Part shown: piece after piece, positions 36,060-46,500 of the stretch
How the letters are laid out: every line of letters starts with the position of its first letter
How positions within the stretch are numbered: the stretch's first letter is position 1
NCBI RefSeq assembly: GCF_040802235.1
Contig: NC_133156.1
Location: forward strand, 183,346,351 to 183,410,350
Length of the DNA: 64,000 nucleotides
From: Manis javanica
Lineage: Eukaryota > Chordata > Mammalia > Pholidota > Manidae
Direction: 5' to 3'
Position numbers and translations under genes: made by a program
The notes under the pieces: generated by a model
The model's database searches: none
What the model was told of the DNA's origin: nothing
Seen by the model: only the letters and a program-made list of their open reading frames with translations

Positions 36060-37493
36060 GAGTGGAAACTGTCGGGTAAGAAAACCAGAACTATAATTGC
36101 TGAATTGCTGGAGGCTGACTGTGGGCAACTAAGAGTTAAAAACTCCAAGGGGCATCCAATCATAGAGAGGCCTCCACAAGTTTGGAGATTTAACTCTAGG
36201 AGAATGACCAGGTTCCCAGAGTAAATATTGGGAAAAAATACCCTTTTGCTTCCAGAAGGGGAGGGGAAAAGTGACCACTTTGAGACACCCAGAGCTATTC
36301 TTAACAAGGCTTGCCCTCAAGGGAAATTAGTTAACCAGAGTCTAACTAAGCTGGTGGGAGGGAAATCCCCAACTCCAGCCCACTCTAGCCACCCTCTCTC
36401 ACCTAAAAGGAGAGAAAAATTTTAAAGACTTGTGAAGTTCACAGCCCAGAGGCACTGATGCACTGAAAGACTGAGACCTACTCACAAGACTGTAGCATAC
36501 TTCCTTCCCACCACCACCACATTATAAAAGGCCTGTTTATAAAAGTTCCTTTTACCTGATACATCATGTCAGGCTATCAAGAAAAAATAATGAGGTGTAC
36601 CAAAGGGGGAAAAAAATAAACCGCACAATTTGAAGAGATAGAGCAAGCATCAGAACCAGACATGGCAGGAGTGGTGGAATGATCAGACTGGGAATTTAAA
36701 ACAATTATGATGAATATGCTAAGGGCTCTACTGGATGAAGCGATAGCATGCAGGAATAGACAGGTGGTGTCAGCAGAGACATAGAAAGCCCAAGAAAGAA
36801 CCAAAAAAGAATGCTAAAAATAAAAAACCCTGAACACAAATGAAGAATGCCTCTGATAGGCTTACTGGTAGCCTGGATACAGCTGAGGGAAGACTCTCTG
36901 AGCTTGAGGATATCACAACAGAAACTTCCAAAACTGAAAAGCAGAGAAGATAAAGACTGAAAAAACATTACTGCATATCCAAGGACTGTGGGACAACTAC
37001 AAAAGGTGTAATATACATACAATAAGAATACCAGAAGGAGAAGAAAGAAAGGAATAGGAGAAATATTTGACACAATGAGACTGAGAATTTCCCCCAAATT
37101 AATGTCTGACACCAAACAACAGATCCAGGAAGCTTAAAGAACACCGTGTAAGATAAATGTTAAGAAAAAAAAATTACACCTAAGTAAATCACCTTCAAAT
37201 TGTAGAAAATCAAAGGAAAAAATCATGAAAGAATCCAGAGTTTAAGGTTTAAGGGCCTTATCTATAGAGGAACAAAGAATTACATCCAACTTCTCTTCAA
37301 AACTAAGCAAGCAAAGACACATGAGTGAAATATTTAAAGTGTTGATAGGAAAATGCCAACAACCAGGAATTCTGTACCTGTGATATTATCCTTCAAAAGT
37401 GAAGGATAAATAAAGATTTTCTCAGACAAAACTCAAAGCAATTTGTTGCCAATAGACCTGTTTTGCAATAAATGTTAAAAGTGGTTCTTGAGA
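36060..37493 (+). mobile_element. Old L1, 5' UTR and ORF1 relic
   Basis: The 5' UTR is recognisable from about 36060 ('aggagaatgaccaggttcccagagtaaatattggg', 'agaaggggaggggaaaagtgacc'). ORF1 follows from about 36560: 'agcaagcatcagaaccagacatggcagg', the coiled-coil region, 'gagcttgaggatatcacaacagaaacttcc' and the ORF1 end near 37470. Stops and frameshifts disrupt ORF1. This L1 lineage is distinct from the young one. It is interrupted by a younger L1 at 37494 and resumes at 39712. No ORF2 of its own follows. Confidence 0.8.
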
Positions 37494-39694
37494 AACAGTG
37501 AAAAGCTAAAAGCTTTTCCTCTAAGATCAGGAACAAGATAAGGATGCCCACTCTTCCTACTTTTATTCAACATAGTACTGGAGATCCTAGCCACAGCAAT
37601 CAGACAACACAAAGAAATAAAAGGTACCCAGATTAGTAAGGAAGAATTTAAATTGTCAGTTTGCAGATGACATGATGTTGTACATAAAAACCCTAAAGAA
37701 GTCACCCCAAAGCTACTAGAACTAATAACTGAATTCATCAGTTACAGGATACAAAATTAATACATAGAAATCTGTTGCATTCCTATATACTGAAGATGAT
37801 AGCAGAAAGAGAAATCAGGAAAACAATTCCACTTACAATTGCAAAATACCTAGGAATAAACCCAACCAAGAAGTGAAAGACCTATACCCTGAAAACTACA
37901 AGACATTCATGAGAGAAATTAAAGAAGACACCAATAAATGGAAACACATCCAGTGCTCATGGATAGGAAGAATTAATATTGTCAAAATGGCCTACCTGCC
38001 TAAAGCAATCTACAGATTCAATGCAATCCTTATCAAAATACCAATAGTATTCCTCAATGAACTAGAACAAATAGTTCTAAAATTCATATGGAACCACAAA
38101 AGATCCCAAATAGCCAAAGCAATTCTGAGAAGGAAGAATAAAGCACAGGGGATTATGCTCACTGACTTCAAGCTCTACTACAAAGCCACAGTAATCAAGA
38201 CAATTTGGTACTGGCACAAGAACAGACCCATAGATCAATGGAATAGAATAGAGAGGCCAGATATAAGCCCACTCACATATGGTCAACTAATATACAGTAA
38301 AGGAGCCATGGATATACAATGGGGAAACGACCGCCTCTTCAAAAGCTGGCAAAACTGGACAGCTACATGTAAGAGAATGAAACTGGATTACTGTCTAACT
38401 CCATACACAAAACTAAACTCAAAATGGATCAAAGACCTGAATGTAAGTCATGAAACCATAAAACTCTTAGAAGAAATCATAGGCAAAACTCTCTTGAATA
38501 TAAACATAGTCAATTTTTTCCTGAAGACATCTCCTGGGGCAAGGGAAACAAAAGCAAAAATGAACAAATGGGACTACATTAAACTAAAACACTTCTGTAC
38601 AGCAAAGGACACCATCATCAGAACAAAAAGGTATCCTACAGTATGAGGAAATACATTTGTAAATGACATATCTGATAAAGGGTTAACATCCAAAATATAT
38701 AAAGAATTCACACATCTCAACACCCAAAAAGCAAATAACCCTATTAAAAAATGGGCAGAGGATCTGAACAGACACTTCTCCAAAGAAATTCAGATAGCCA
38801 ACAGGCACCTGAAAAGATGCTCCACATCACTAATCATCAGGAAAATGCAAATTAAAACCACAATGAGATAGCACCTCACACCAGTTAGGATGGCCAATAT
38901 CCAAAAGACAAGGAACAACAAATGCTGGCGAGGATGTGGAGACAGGGGAATCCCCTTATACTGCTGGTGGGAATGTAAGCTAGTTCAACCATTATGGAAA
39001 GCAATATGGAGGTTCCTCAAAAAACTAAAAATAGAAATACCATCTGACCCAGGAATTCCACTCCTAGGAATGTACTTGAAGAATACAAGACCCCAGATTC
39101 AAAAAGACATACGCACCCCTATGTTTATTGCAGCACTATTTACAATAGTCAACATATGGAAGCAACCTAAGTATGCATCAGTAGATGAATGGATAAAGAA
39201 GAGGTGGTATATATACACAAGGGAATATTATTCAGCCATAAGAAGAAAACAAATCCTACCATTTGCAACAACATGGATGGAGCTGGAGGGTATTATGTTC
39301 AGTGAAATAAGCCAGGCAGAGATAGACAAATACCAAATGGTTTCCCTCATCTGTGGAGCATAACAACAAAGCAAACTGAACAAAACAGCAGCAGACTCAC
39401 AGACTCCAAGAAGGAACTAGCACTTACCAAAAGGAAGGGGTTGGGGAGGGCAGATGGGGAAGGAAGAAGGGTGTTAAGGGGTATTATGATTAGCACACAT
39501 AATGTAGGAGGGCTTGGGGAAGACAGTATAGCACAGAGAAGACAAGTAGAGACTCTATAGCATCTTACTACGCCGACAGTGACTGTAATGGGGTATGTGG
39601 GGGAGGCTTGATAATATGGGTGAATGTAGTAACCACAATGTTACTCATGTGAAACCTTCATAAGATTGTATATCAATGATACCTTAATAAAAAA
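37494..39694 (+). mobile_element. 5'-truncated younger L1 nested in the old L1
   Basis: The element begins within the RT domain ('gtgaaaagctaaaagc') and runs to a 3' UTR with A-tail. Duplications AAAAGTGGTTCTTGAGA (37477-37493) and AAAAGAAGTTCTTGAGA (39695-39711) flank it. The largest open pieces are 37873-38646 (257 codons, RT thumb and connection) and 38890-39363 (Cys-rich region [19 protein letters not shown] and C-terminus). Stops and frameshifts between them make it a pseudogene. It is close in sequence to the young L1 at 14879. Confidence 0.9.
37873..38646 (+). pseudogene. L1 ORF2 fragment
   Basis: This 257-codon open remnant of ORF2 lies downstream of the RT active site. It reads [19 protein letters not shown], then [20 protein letters not shown], and continues toward [12 protein letters not shown]. 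It has lost the endonuclease and the RT catalytic part and ends at a premature stop. The next ORF2 piece restarts downstream in another frame. Confidence 0.85.
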
Positions 39695-39711
39695 AAAAGA
39701 AGTTCTTGAGA

Positions 39712-39870
39712 GAGAAAGAAAGTAATACAGCCATAAGAAGAAAGTGTCTGAATTCAGACACTCAGATCCACAAAAAAGAAAGGAAGAGCATAGAGAAGGA
39801 TTAAGGTAAAAATAATGATGCTCAAAAAAGAGCTTAAGGAAGATGAGTGTGTCAGGCTGGCACCTTGAAT
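39712..39870 (+). mobile_element. Old L1, ORF1-ORF2 spacer remnant
   Basis: Short continuation of the old L1 after the nested insertion: 'agagaaagaaagtaatacagcc...gacactcagatccacaaaaaagaaaggaagagc', as expected just after ORF1. ORF2 does not follow, so the element is 3'-deleted or HAL1-like. Confidence 0.55.
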
Positions 39871-40498
39871 TTGCAGAAGACACACTGCGTGTGGTTTGCA
39901 TTCCAAGAGGGGTCAACTGATGGAAAACCGATTAACTGCAGAGTTCAACAGTTGGGAAATGTGAATGAGGAAGAAAGAAAGAAAGAGAAGGCAGAAAAGT
40001 GACCCCCTGCTTGGTGAAAGCAGTTAGGAAAGCCCCTCAGGCACCCAAGTAAATCCTTATTATTATTCATAAACTTGTCACATTCTCTAAGCGACACCAT
40101 AGCCCACTTAAAAAAGTCAAACATCTTAAGACTTCTGAGGGTTTCCAATATCAGACTAGTGGCTGCTCATCCCAAAGACATATCCAAAGATGCACATAAA
40201 TTCAGGAATTTTTTAAGAAGCTCCAGCTCTGTCTTCAGATTTGGAGTTTTCAGATTTTGCTCTTCACTGAGAACTCTACAACCAGCATTTTGAATCAGCT
40301 TCTATCATAGGAAGGGGAAATTATGAGTTTTATGCTTCCCACTGGACACCTATGCTTGGGTGATAAACTATCCTGCAGATTTTAAACATTTGGCAAGTTG
40401 GGCAGAAAACTTATTTTTATTATTCTAAGAGGAAAATACAAAATTTTACAAGCATATATATAAGCATATATATGTTTGCAAAAAATATATGTACATAT

Positions 40499-40528
40499 AC
40501 ACACACACATACACACACACACACACAC
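40499..40528. repeat. (CA)n microsatellite
   Basis: A CA-dinucleotide run with one 'at' interruption, next to an AT/TATA-rich stretch (40450-40498). Confidence 0.9.
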
Positions 40529-41879
40529 TTTCTTTTGTTGGCATAGATTCAGAGATGGGTAGAGGGAGAATGTTTTCAAGCTGCACACAAGGATGAAGAT
40601 CAACTTAATGCCATTGAATGAAGTGGCTTTAAGCAGCAGAATGGGGAATACCAGGAGAGACCTCACTGTGGGACTCACTGAACTGGGGAGGTTCCCTGGG
40701 CCCCATTGATGTCCTATGAGGGCATTTCTAAGCTTCAGCTCCCAAACTGAAAAGTGACTTCATGAATCTAAAGTGTCAACCACTTTTTTTCCTCTAGTTT
40801 AGCAACAGACAGTCAGTGACAATTTAATGCGGAACTATTCTCAGTTGAGATTCTACTACTCCTTTCTACTGTGGTGATCAAAGGTGGATTTTACTCAGTT
40901 GCTCTCAGCAAAGAATCAACAGCATCCTAAGAGCTTATAAAGAATACTACATTTATATATTAATCCATTTATGTCATTACCTAAATTGTGGCATTGCGGT
41001 ACCTGCGGCTGGAATAGTTTTGTTTCAGCAGTCACCAGGGTGACAGCAGCTATAACCCCAGCAAGACTGTGGAGCTGAGACGAGACAGTGCAGAACCGCC
41101 TAGGCTCTGTATGATGGTGGAGGCAGATTATTTTTACAACTCTCCCAGCTGAACAAAGATAGCCACAACTCCAGATGAGTTTGTAGGGCTTGTGATAGTT
41201 TGCTATTAGCTATTTGGGAAATACCTAAATGAGGGTGACAGCAAGGGTGTGACTGGTCTGCTTAAAACAGCTTTTATTTCCCCCAGAAATCCTGAATTTG
41301 GGAGCATTTATAACCTCCAGGGGCCCTAGCAGTCACTTCCTTATCATCTAGCCCCTCATTCACCCACCAAGTCCAATGTGTCTCTTAGGAAAATATCAGA
41401 AGGTGTCCAGAGAGTGAGATGGGTGTTTTGGTTTCAGGCATTCACTTTTGAATACTGCATATTCCAAATGCAAAAGCTAAAATGTAAATAGTTTTGTGCA
41501 GATATATCATGTCCTGAGGCCATACAGAGAAGGCTATGACCACGGATATCTTGGTTGAGTCACACAATCCCCACAAATGGAGTGAATGCATCAATACTGG
41601 AGAATACTAGAATGAAGCTTTCTTCATTGACTACTGTTGGCAATTCCTAGTGAGGAGGTCAACAAATTAGCTTGCTTAAAACATTTTAGGACATACGTAA
41701 AGGCTGCTACTATCAGAAGTGAAATATAATAGAGTACTAAGGGTGTATTCAGAGACCACTTAGGATAGGACAGAACAAATGGAAGCTCTTCCACAGTAGG
41801 GAAATGTAATTCATGCTCTGCTAGAAGTAAAACCAATAGACTACACATACCAAAAATTTCCATTGAAAGTGACAGGGCA

Positions 41880-42060
41880 TAAAGAAGAAATAAGAACAGC
41901 CAATGAATAATATATTGAGAAAATGATCAGCTTCACTAGTATCCAAAGGAATGTAAATTAAAAGTTGGCCAAAGTGAAAAAGATAATGGAAAAGTTGTTT
42001 CCTGAGTGCTGGTAGGAATATGGAAAATGATTATTCCTAAGTTTGAGGAGGCAGCGTGAC
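41880..42060 (+). mobile_element. Very diverged L1-like ORF2 stretch
   Basis: 'gccaatgaataatatattgagaaaatgatcagcttcactagtatcc' and 'gtgctggtaggaatatggaaaatg' loosely follow the ORF2 C-terminal order of an old L1. Little more can be said. Confidence 0.4.
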
Positions 42061-43254
42061 TGCCACAGCTGTCAAACTGTCATTTGTGTCAGCTTTCATT
42101 TCAAGCTACAGTTGTATTCAGGAAACCCTAGTATTACCCTTGGTACCCAAACCAAGCTTTAGAAGCCAGAGATAGCAAGGCTGAGACTGGAGACCCCACA
42201 AGCCTACCCATCACAACCACCACAGACTGCCAGAGGTCCTCTGACCTTGACCTTGACCTTTATGTTTTTTCTTAAAAGGGAAAAAAGTCTGAAAAAGGCA
42301 CAGAAACAATTTTAAAATAAATGAATAATATTATAATTTCTTCTCAGTTTATTTTCTTGATGAGATCCTATAACAAAGGCCTACAGCATCTATGAGTGGC
42401 TTCCTAAGATACATGGATCTTGAGGGTATCTTTCAGCTTCAGCTGCATCTTCTGACTTACTACTGATATCACATCAGTTAAAAACTGGATACTGCTGTAT
42501 TTCTAGATCACATTTTAGTGTGCTACAGAGCAGTAGAGCAATTCCTCTGGATGTTGAATTGAACACAATTGCAGTCTGAAGCCTGGGTAGAGCCCCAGAT
42601 GGATGCAATCTGTTATTTACAATTGGGTGATCAAAACCAAACCATCTAATCCTAAAAGCTAATTGTGGAAATGTATAATTTGTTTTTCCCTGCTGGTTTT
42701 AGTATAAGTAGGACAAAATCCCAGCTAATGAAGCAGACCCTCTTGCTTCATGAAGATTTGAAATTCATACCTCCAGCCTAGACTAGTATATTTGGCTGTT
42801 TACTTGACATCGTTACTCCTTTAGTTAGATATCTACTCTTCCAAAACTCATGCAAAACTGATCTTTCCCCCCAAAATTTGTTCTAGCTCCCAAGCCACTG
42901 GAACAATGCCTGGTACGCAACTGTCGTTGTCTTCCCCACGGCAGCAAATGGCATTTCCAGCCTACCAGTTACTCAGGCCAAATATCTTTCACTCATATAT
43001 CCATCCGTTCATCCTACCATTCCTATCATCGATATTTTTCCAAAATTCAAGCCCTTCTCACCAACTCCACAGGTTATCAAGCAACCTTTTTCTTCTGCCT
43101 GATCTCCCTTTGTCTAATCTTGCACCCTACATTCTGTTTTCAACCCGGCAGCCAGTAATCCTTTTCAAATATAAATCATGTTACTCCTGTGCCTAAAACC
43201 TCCAGTGGCTCCCACCATTCATTCAAATAATAGGCAAAGTCCTTCACTCAAAAA

Positions 43255-43632
43255 AAAAAGACGGCCAAAAGACAGATTGCCCTACACAGGTTATCCCCCA
43301 AATCAATTACCTCCCTTCCCTGCCACTGCTTCCCTTTGCTCTCCTGCCGAGACCCTGGGCCCAAAGCTTTGCTCCTCAGGGAGAAGGTGGGAGTTGTGAG
43401 TTCCTTCTCCCTTGTATGTTGCTGCGCTAGGAGGGAGGTTTATGGTGAGAGTGCATATCAGCCATTCCTACCCATTTCAATGTGGGTATTTTCTCATTTG
43501 CCCAATGTGTAGGGGTCACTTAGCTAGTTCTAGATTTCCTTCAGAGTGAACTGATCCCCATGTAGCTATAGATTCAGTGTGTCTGTCAGAGAAAGTGAAT
43601 TCAGGAGCCTCCTATGCCACCATCTTGGACTA
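43255..43632 (-). mobile_element. L1 5' UTR fragment, reverse strand
   Basis: Read on the minus strand it starts 'ccaagatggtggcatagg', the typical L1 start block, and continues through a 5' UTR-like leader for about 370 bp. It abuts, head-on, a plus-strand L1 3' part starting at about 43640. Confidence 0.7.
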
Positions 43633-43639
43633 GAACTCC

Positions 43640-45272
43640 AGAAAAAAGCTCCTTGACACATATCTTGGCAATGAATTTTTGGATATGACACCAAAACCAC
43701 AGGCAATAAAAGCAAAAACAAACAAGTGGGACTACATGAAACTAAAAAGCTTCTGCACAACAAAGGAAGCCATCAACAAAATGAAAAGGTAACCTACAGA
43801 ATGGGAGAAAATATTTGCAACTATATATCTAATAAGGGGTTAACATCCAAAGTATATAAGGGACTCCTAAACTCAATAGCAAAAAGTAAAAACAAAAAAC
43901 AAAAACAAATGATCAGATTAAAAAATGGGCAAAGGACCTGAACAAAGATCCAAAGAAGACATACAAATAGTCAACAGCTGTATAAAAATGTGTTCAACAT
44001 CACTAATCATCAGAGAAATGCAAATCAAGACAGTAATAAGATATCACCTCACTTCTGCTAGGATGGCTTTTATTTAAAAAAAGATAACAAGTGCTGATGA
44101 TGATATGGAGAAAAGGGAACCTTGTACACTGACAGTGGGAATTTAAATTGGTACAGTCATTACAGAAAACAATATGGAGGTCCTTCAAGAAATTAAAAAT
44201 AGAAATACCATATGATCCAGCAATCCCATTTCTGGATATTTATCCATAAGAATTGAAATCAGAATCTCAAAGAGATACCTGCACTGCCATGTCACTGCAG
44301 CATCATTCACAATAGCCAGGATATGGAAACAACCTAAATGTCTATTGACAGATAAATAGGGAAAGAATGTGGTATATGCATACTGTTTTAGATTGAATGT
44401 TGCTGTCCCCCCACACCCTAAATTATTATGTTAGAATCCTAATCCCCAAGATGATTAGATGTCATGAGGGTGGAGCCCTCATAGATGGGATTAGTGCCCT
44501 TATTTTTAAAAAAACCTAAGAAAGCTCCCTTTCCCCTGCACTATATGACAATATAACAAAAATATGTCAACTCTGAACCAGGAAGTGGATCCTCCCAGAC
44601 ACTGGATCTGCCAGCACCTTGATCATGGACTTCCAGCATTCACAGTGTTTGAAATAAATTTCCATTTTTTTATAAGCTACCCAGTTTCTGGCATTTTGTT
44701 TTAGCAGTCTGAATAGACTAAGACACATACCATGGAATATTATTTGGCCTTAAAAAAGAAGGAAACCTAGCTATATGTGACAATGTGGATGGACCTAAAG
44801 GACATTGTGCTAAGTGAAATAAGCCAGACACAGAAAGACAAATACTCTATGAACTCATTTATATGTGGAATAGTCAAACTCATAGAAGAAGAGAGTAGAA
44901 TGGTGGTTTCCAAGGGCTGGAGGAGGAAGGAATGGGGAGATGATAGTCAAAGGGTACAAAGCTTCAGTACAAGATGAGTTCTGGGGATTTATTATAAAAC
45001 ATCATGGCTATAATTAATAATACTATATTGTTATAATTAAAATCTACTAAGAGAGTAGATCTTAGGTCAAGTGTTACCATATGTGCACAGACACACAAAA
45101 TCATAATAAAGGTCAGGGAGGAAACTTGGGGAGGTGTGGATATGTATGCAGTCTTGATGGTGATAATGGTTTCCTGGTGTATGCTTATCCCCAAATTTGA
45201 GTTGTATACATTAAACATATATAGCTTTCTACATGTCCATGACACCTCAATAAAATGATTTTTTAAAAAATA
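43640..45272 (+). mobile_element. L1 ORF2 3' part and 3' UTR, split by an LTR
   Basis: Plus-strand ORF2 from 'aataaaagcaaaaacaaacaagtgggactacatg' to the C-terminus, then the 3' UTR ending 'cctcaataaaatgattttttaaaaaa' at about 45272. Frameshifts are frequent. A MaLR solo LTR interrupts it at 44384-44725, and the L1 text continues exactly across it ('ggtatatgcatac' then 'catggaatattattt'). Confidence 0.88.
44384..44725 (+). mobile_element. MLT1-type solo LTR (ERVL-MaLR)
   Basis: The 342-bp LTR starts TGTTTTAGATTG and ends AGACA. It has 'gtcatgagggtggagccctcat', 'gggattagtgcccttat', 'ctggatctgccagcaccttgatc', an AATAAA-type signal in 'gaaataaatttcc' and 'agcagtctgaatagactaag', all typical of MLT1A-like LTRs. 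A perfect 5-bp duplication CATAC (44379-44383 and 44726-44730) flanks it, the size expected for class III elements. Confidence 0.92.
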
Positions 45273-45279
45273 GAGTGGT

Positions 45280-45760
45280 GACTTGAAACACTAACAATCA
45301 TTTTATTATCTCCCTTGGTTGTGTGGATCAGAATTAGCTCTGTGCTTCCAGGGTCTCACACAATTGGAGTTGGATAATGGCTGGAGCTGGAACACTGGGG
45401 AAATTGAGCAGGTGGGTGCTGGCCAGCCATTCATATAGTCTTCTCTTCATATAGTTTTATGGCCTCTTTATGTGATCTCTCCACATCTAGTTTGGGTTTC
45501 CTTACTGCATAGCATCTCAGTTCAGCTAGACTGCTTGCATGACCAATGAAGCATGAAGGAGTTTTCCAGGTTGAGGCTGCACTGCCATGTATGACCTGCC
45601 CAGGAAGTCATGCACCATACAAGCCCATCTAGATAAAAAAAAAAAGAAAATTAGATTCCATGTATTGATGAGGCAATGGTGAGGTCACACTGTAGAAGAG
45701 CATGTGGGATATGGAATGGAATTGCAATCCAATCTGGAGAGAACTGATACCTAAACAATA
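45280..45760. repeat. Diverged interspersed repeat, family uncertain
   Basis: 'gtggatcagaattagctctgtgcttccagggtctcac...gttggataatggctggagctggaac' resembles the body of an old mammalian DNA-transposon or LTR repeat. I cannot name the family. Confidence 0.35.
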
Positions 45761-45779
45761 TTATGTTTTGATCCACAAG

Positions 45780-46500
45780 CATGTATATTTCTCCATAAAT
45801 TTTAGTTTCTTAAAAAATTCCTCTTCAATATTCTGTAGTTTTTAATGAAGAGATCTTAAATATCTTCTGTTACATTTATTTCTAAGTATTTGATGGTGTT
45901 GCTGGTGCTGTAATCATCTTTTTACTTCATTTTAAATTATTTATTGCTAGTAAGTAGAAATTAACTGATTTTTATATTGACCTTGTATTCTGCATCCTTG
46001 CTAAAATCATTTATTTAATTCTAATCCTGTGTACATTCTATTGAATTTTATACATATGCAATCATGTTGTCTACAAATAATGAAAGTTTTACCTCTTTCT
46101 TTGCAAGTTTTATATTCCACCCTTCCACCCCCGCCCAAGACTTTAAGTACTATCTTGAACAGAAATGGTGACAGTGGACATCTTTGCCTTGTTCTCAGTT
46201 CAGAGGGAAGGCATTCATTATTCATTATTTCACCATTAATTATAATATAAGATGTAGGTTTTCTGAGATACACTTTAATCAGATTAAGAAAGTTACCATC
46301 TATTCCTAGTTTGCTGAGAGTTCTAACACAAATCCATGTGCAATTTTTACCAAATTCTTTTTCATCTATTGAATTTTTTTCTTTATTCTGTTAATACATG
46401 AATTACATGGATTTTTGCAACATTAAACCAAACTTATATTCCTTGAATAAGTCTTATTTAGTCATGATGTATTTTCTTTTAAAAAATATATTCTGAGTTC
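45780..46500 (-). mobile_element. Old L1 ORF2 fragment, reverse strand (RT region)
   Basis: Reversed RT surroundings are clear: 'gcaatcatgttgtctacaaataatgaaagttttacc...agtactatcttgaacagaaatggtgacagtggacatctttgcc', followed toward the N-terminal side by 'ttcctagtttgctgagagttc'. A minus-strand frame at 46007-46273 retains LRTRQRCPLSPFLFKIVLKV, the [11 protein letters not shown] motif with changes. It is dead. Confidence 0.85.

Larger units (their letters stand above)
39871..43254. other. Intergenic DNA, mostly single-copy
   Basis: No gene is supported. It contains a CA microsatellite (40499-40528) and a very diverged L1-like stretch (about 41880-42060). The open frame 42906-43196 is Pro/Ser/Phe-rich without a domain. 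Confidence 0.4.

Noticed and set aside
40450..40530. Possible CRISPR-like or regulatory periodic repeats
   Set aside because: It is an AT- and CA-dinucleotide microsatellite in mammalian DNA.
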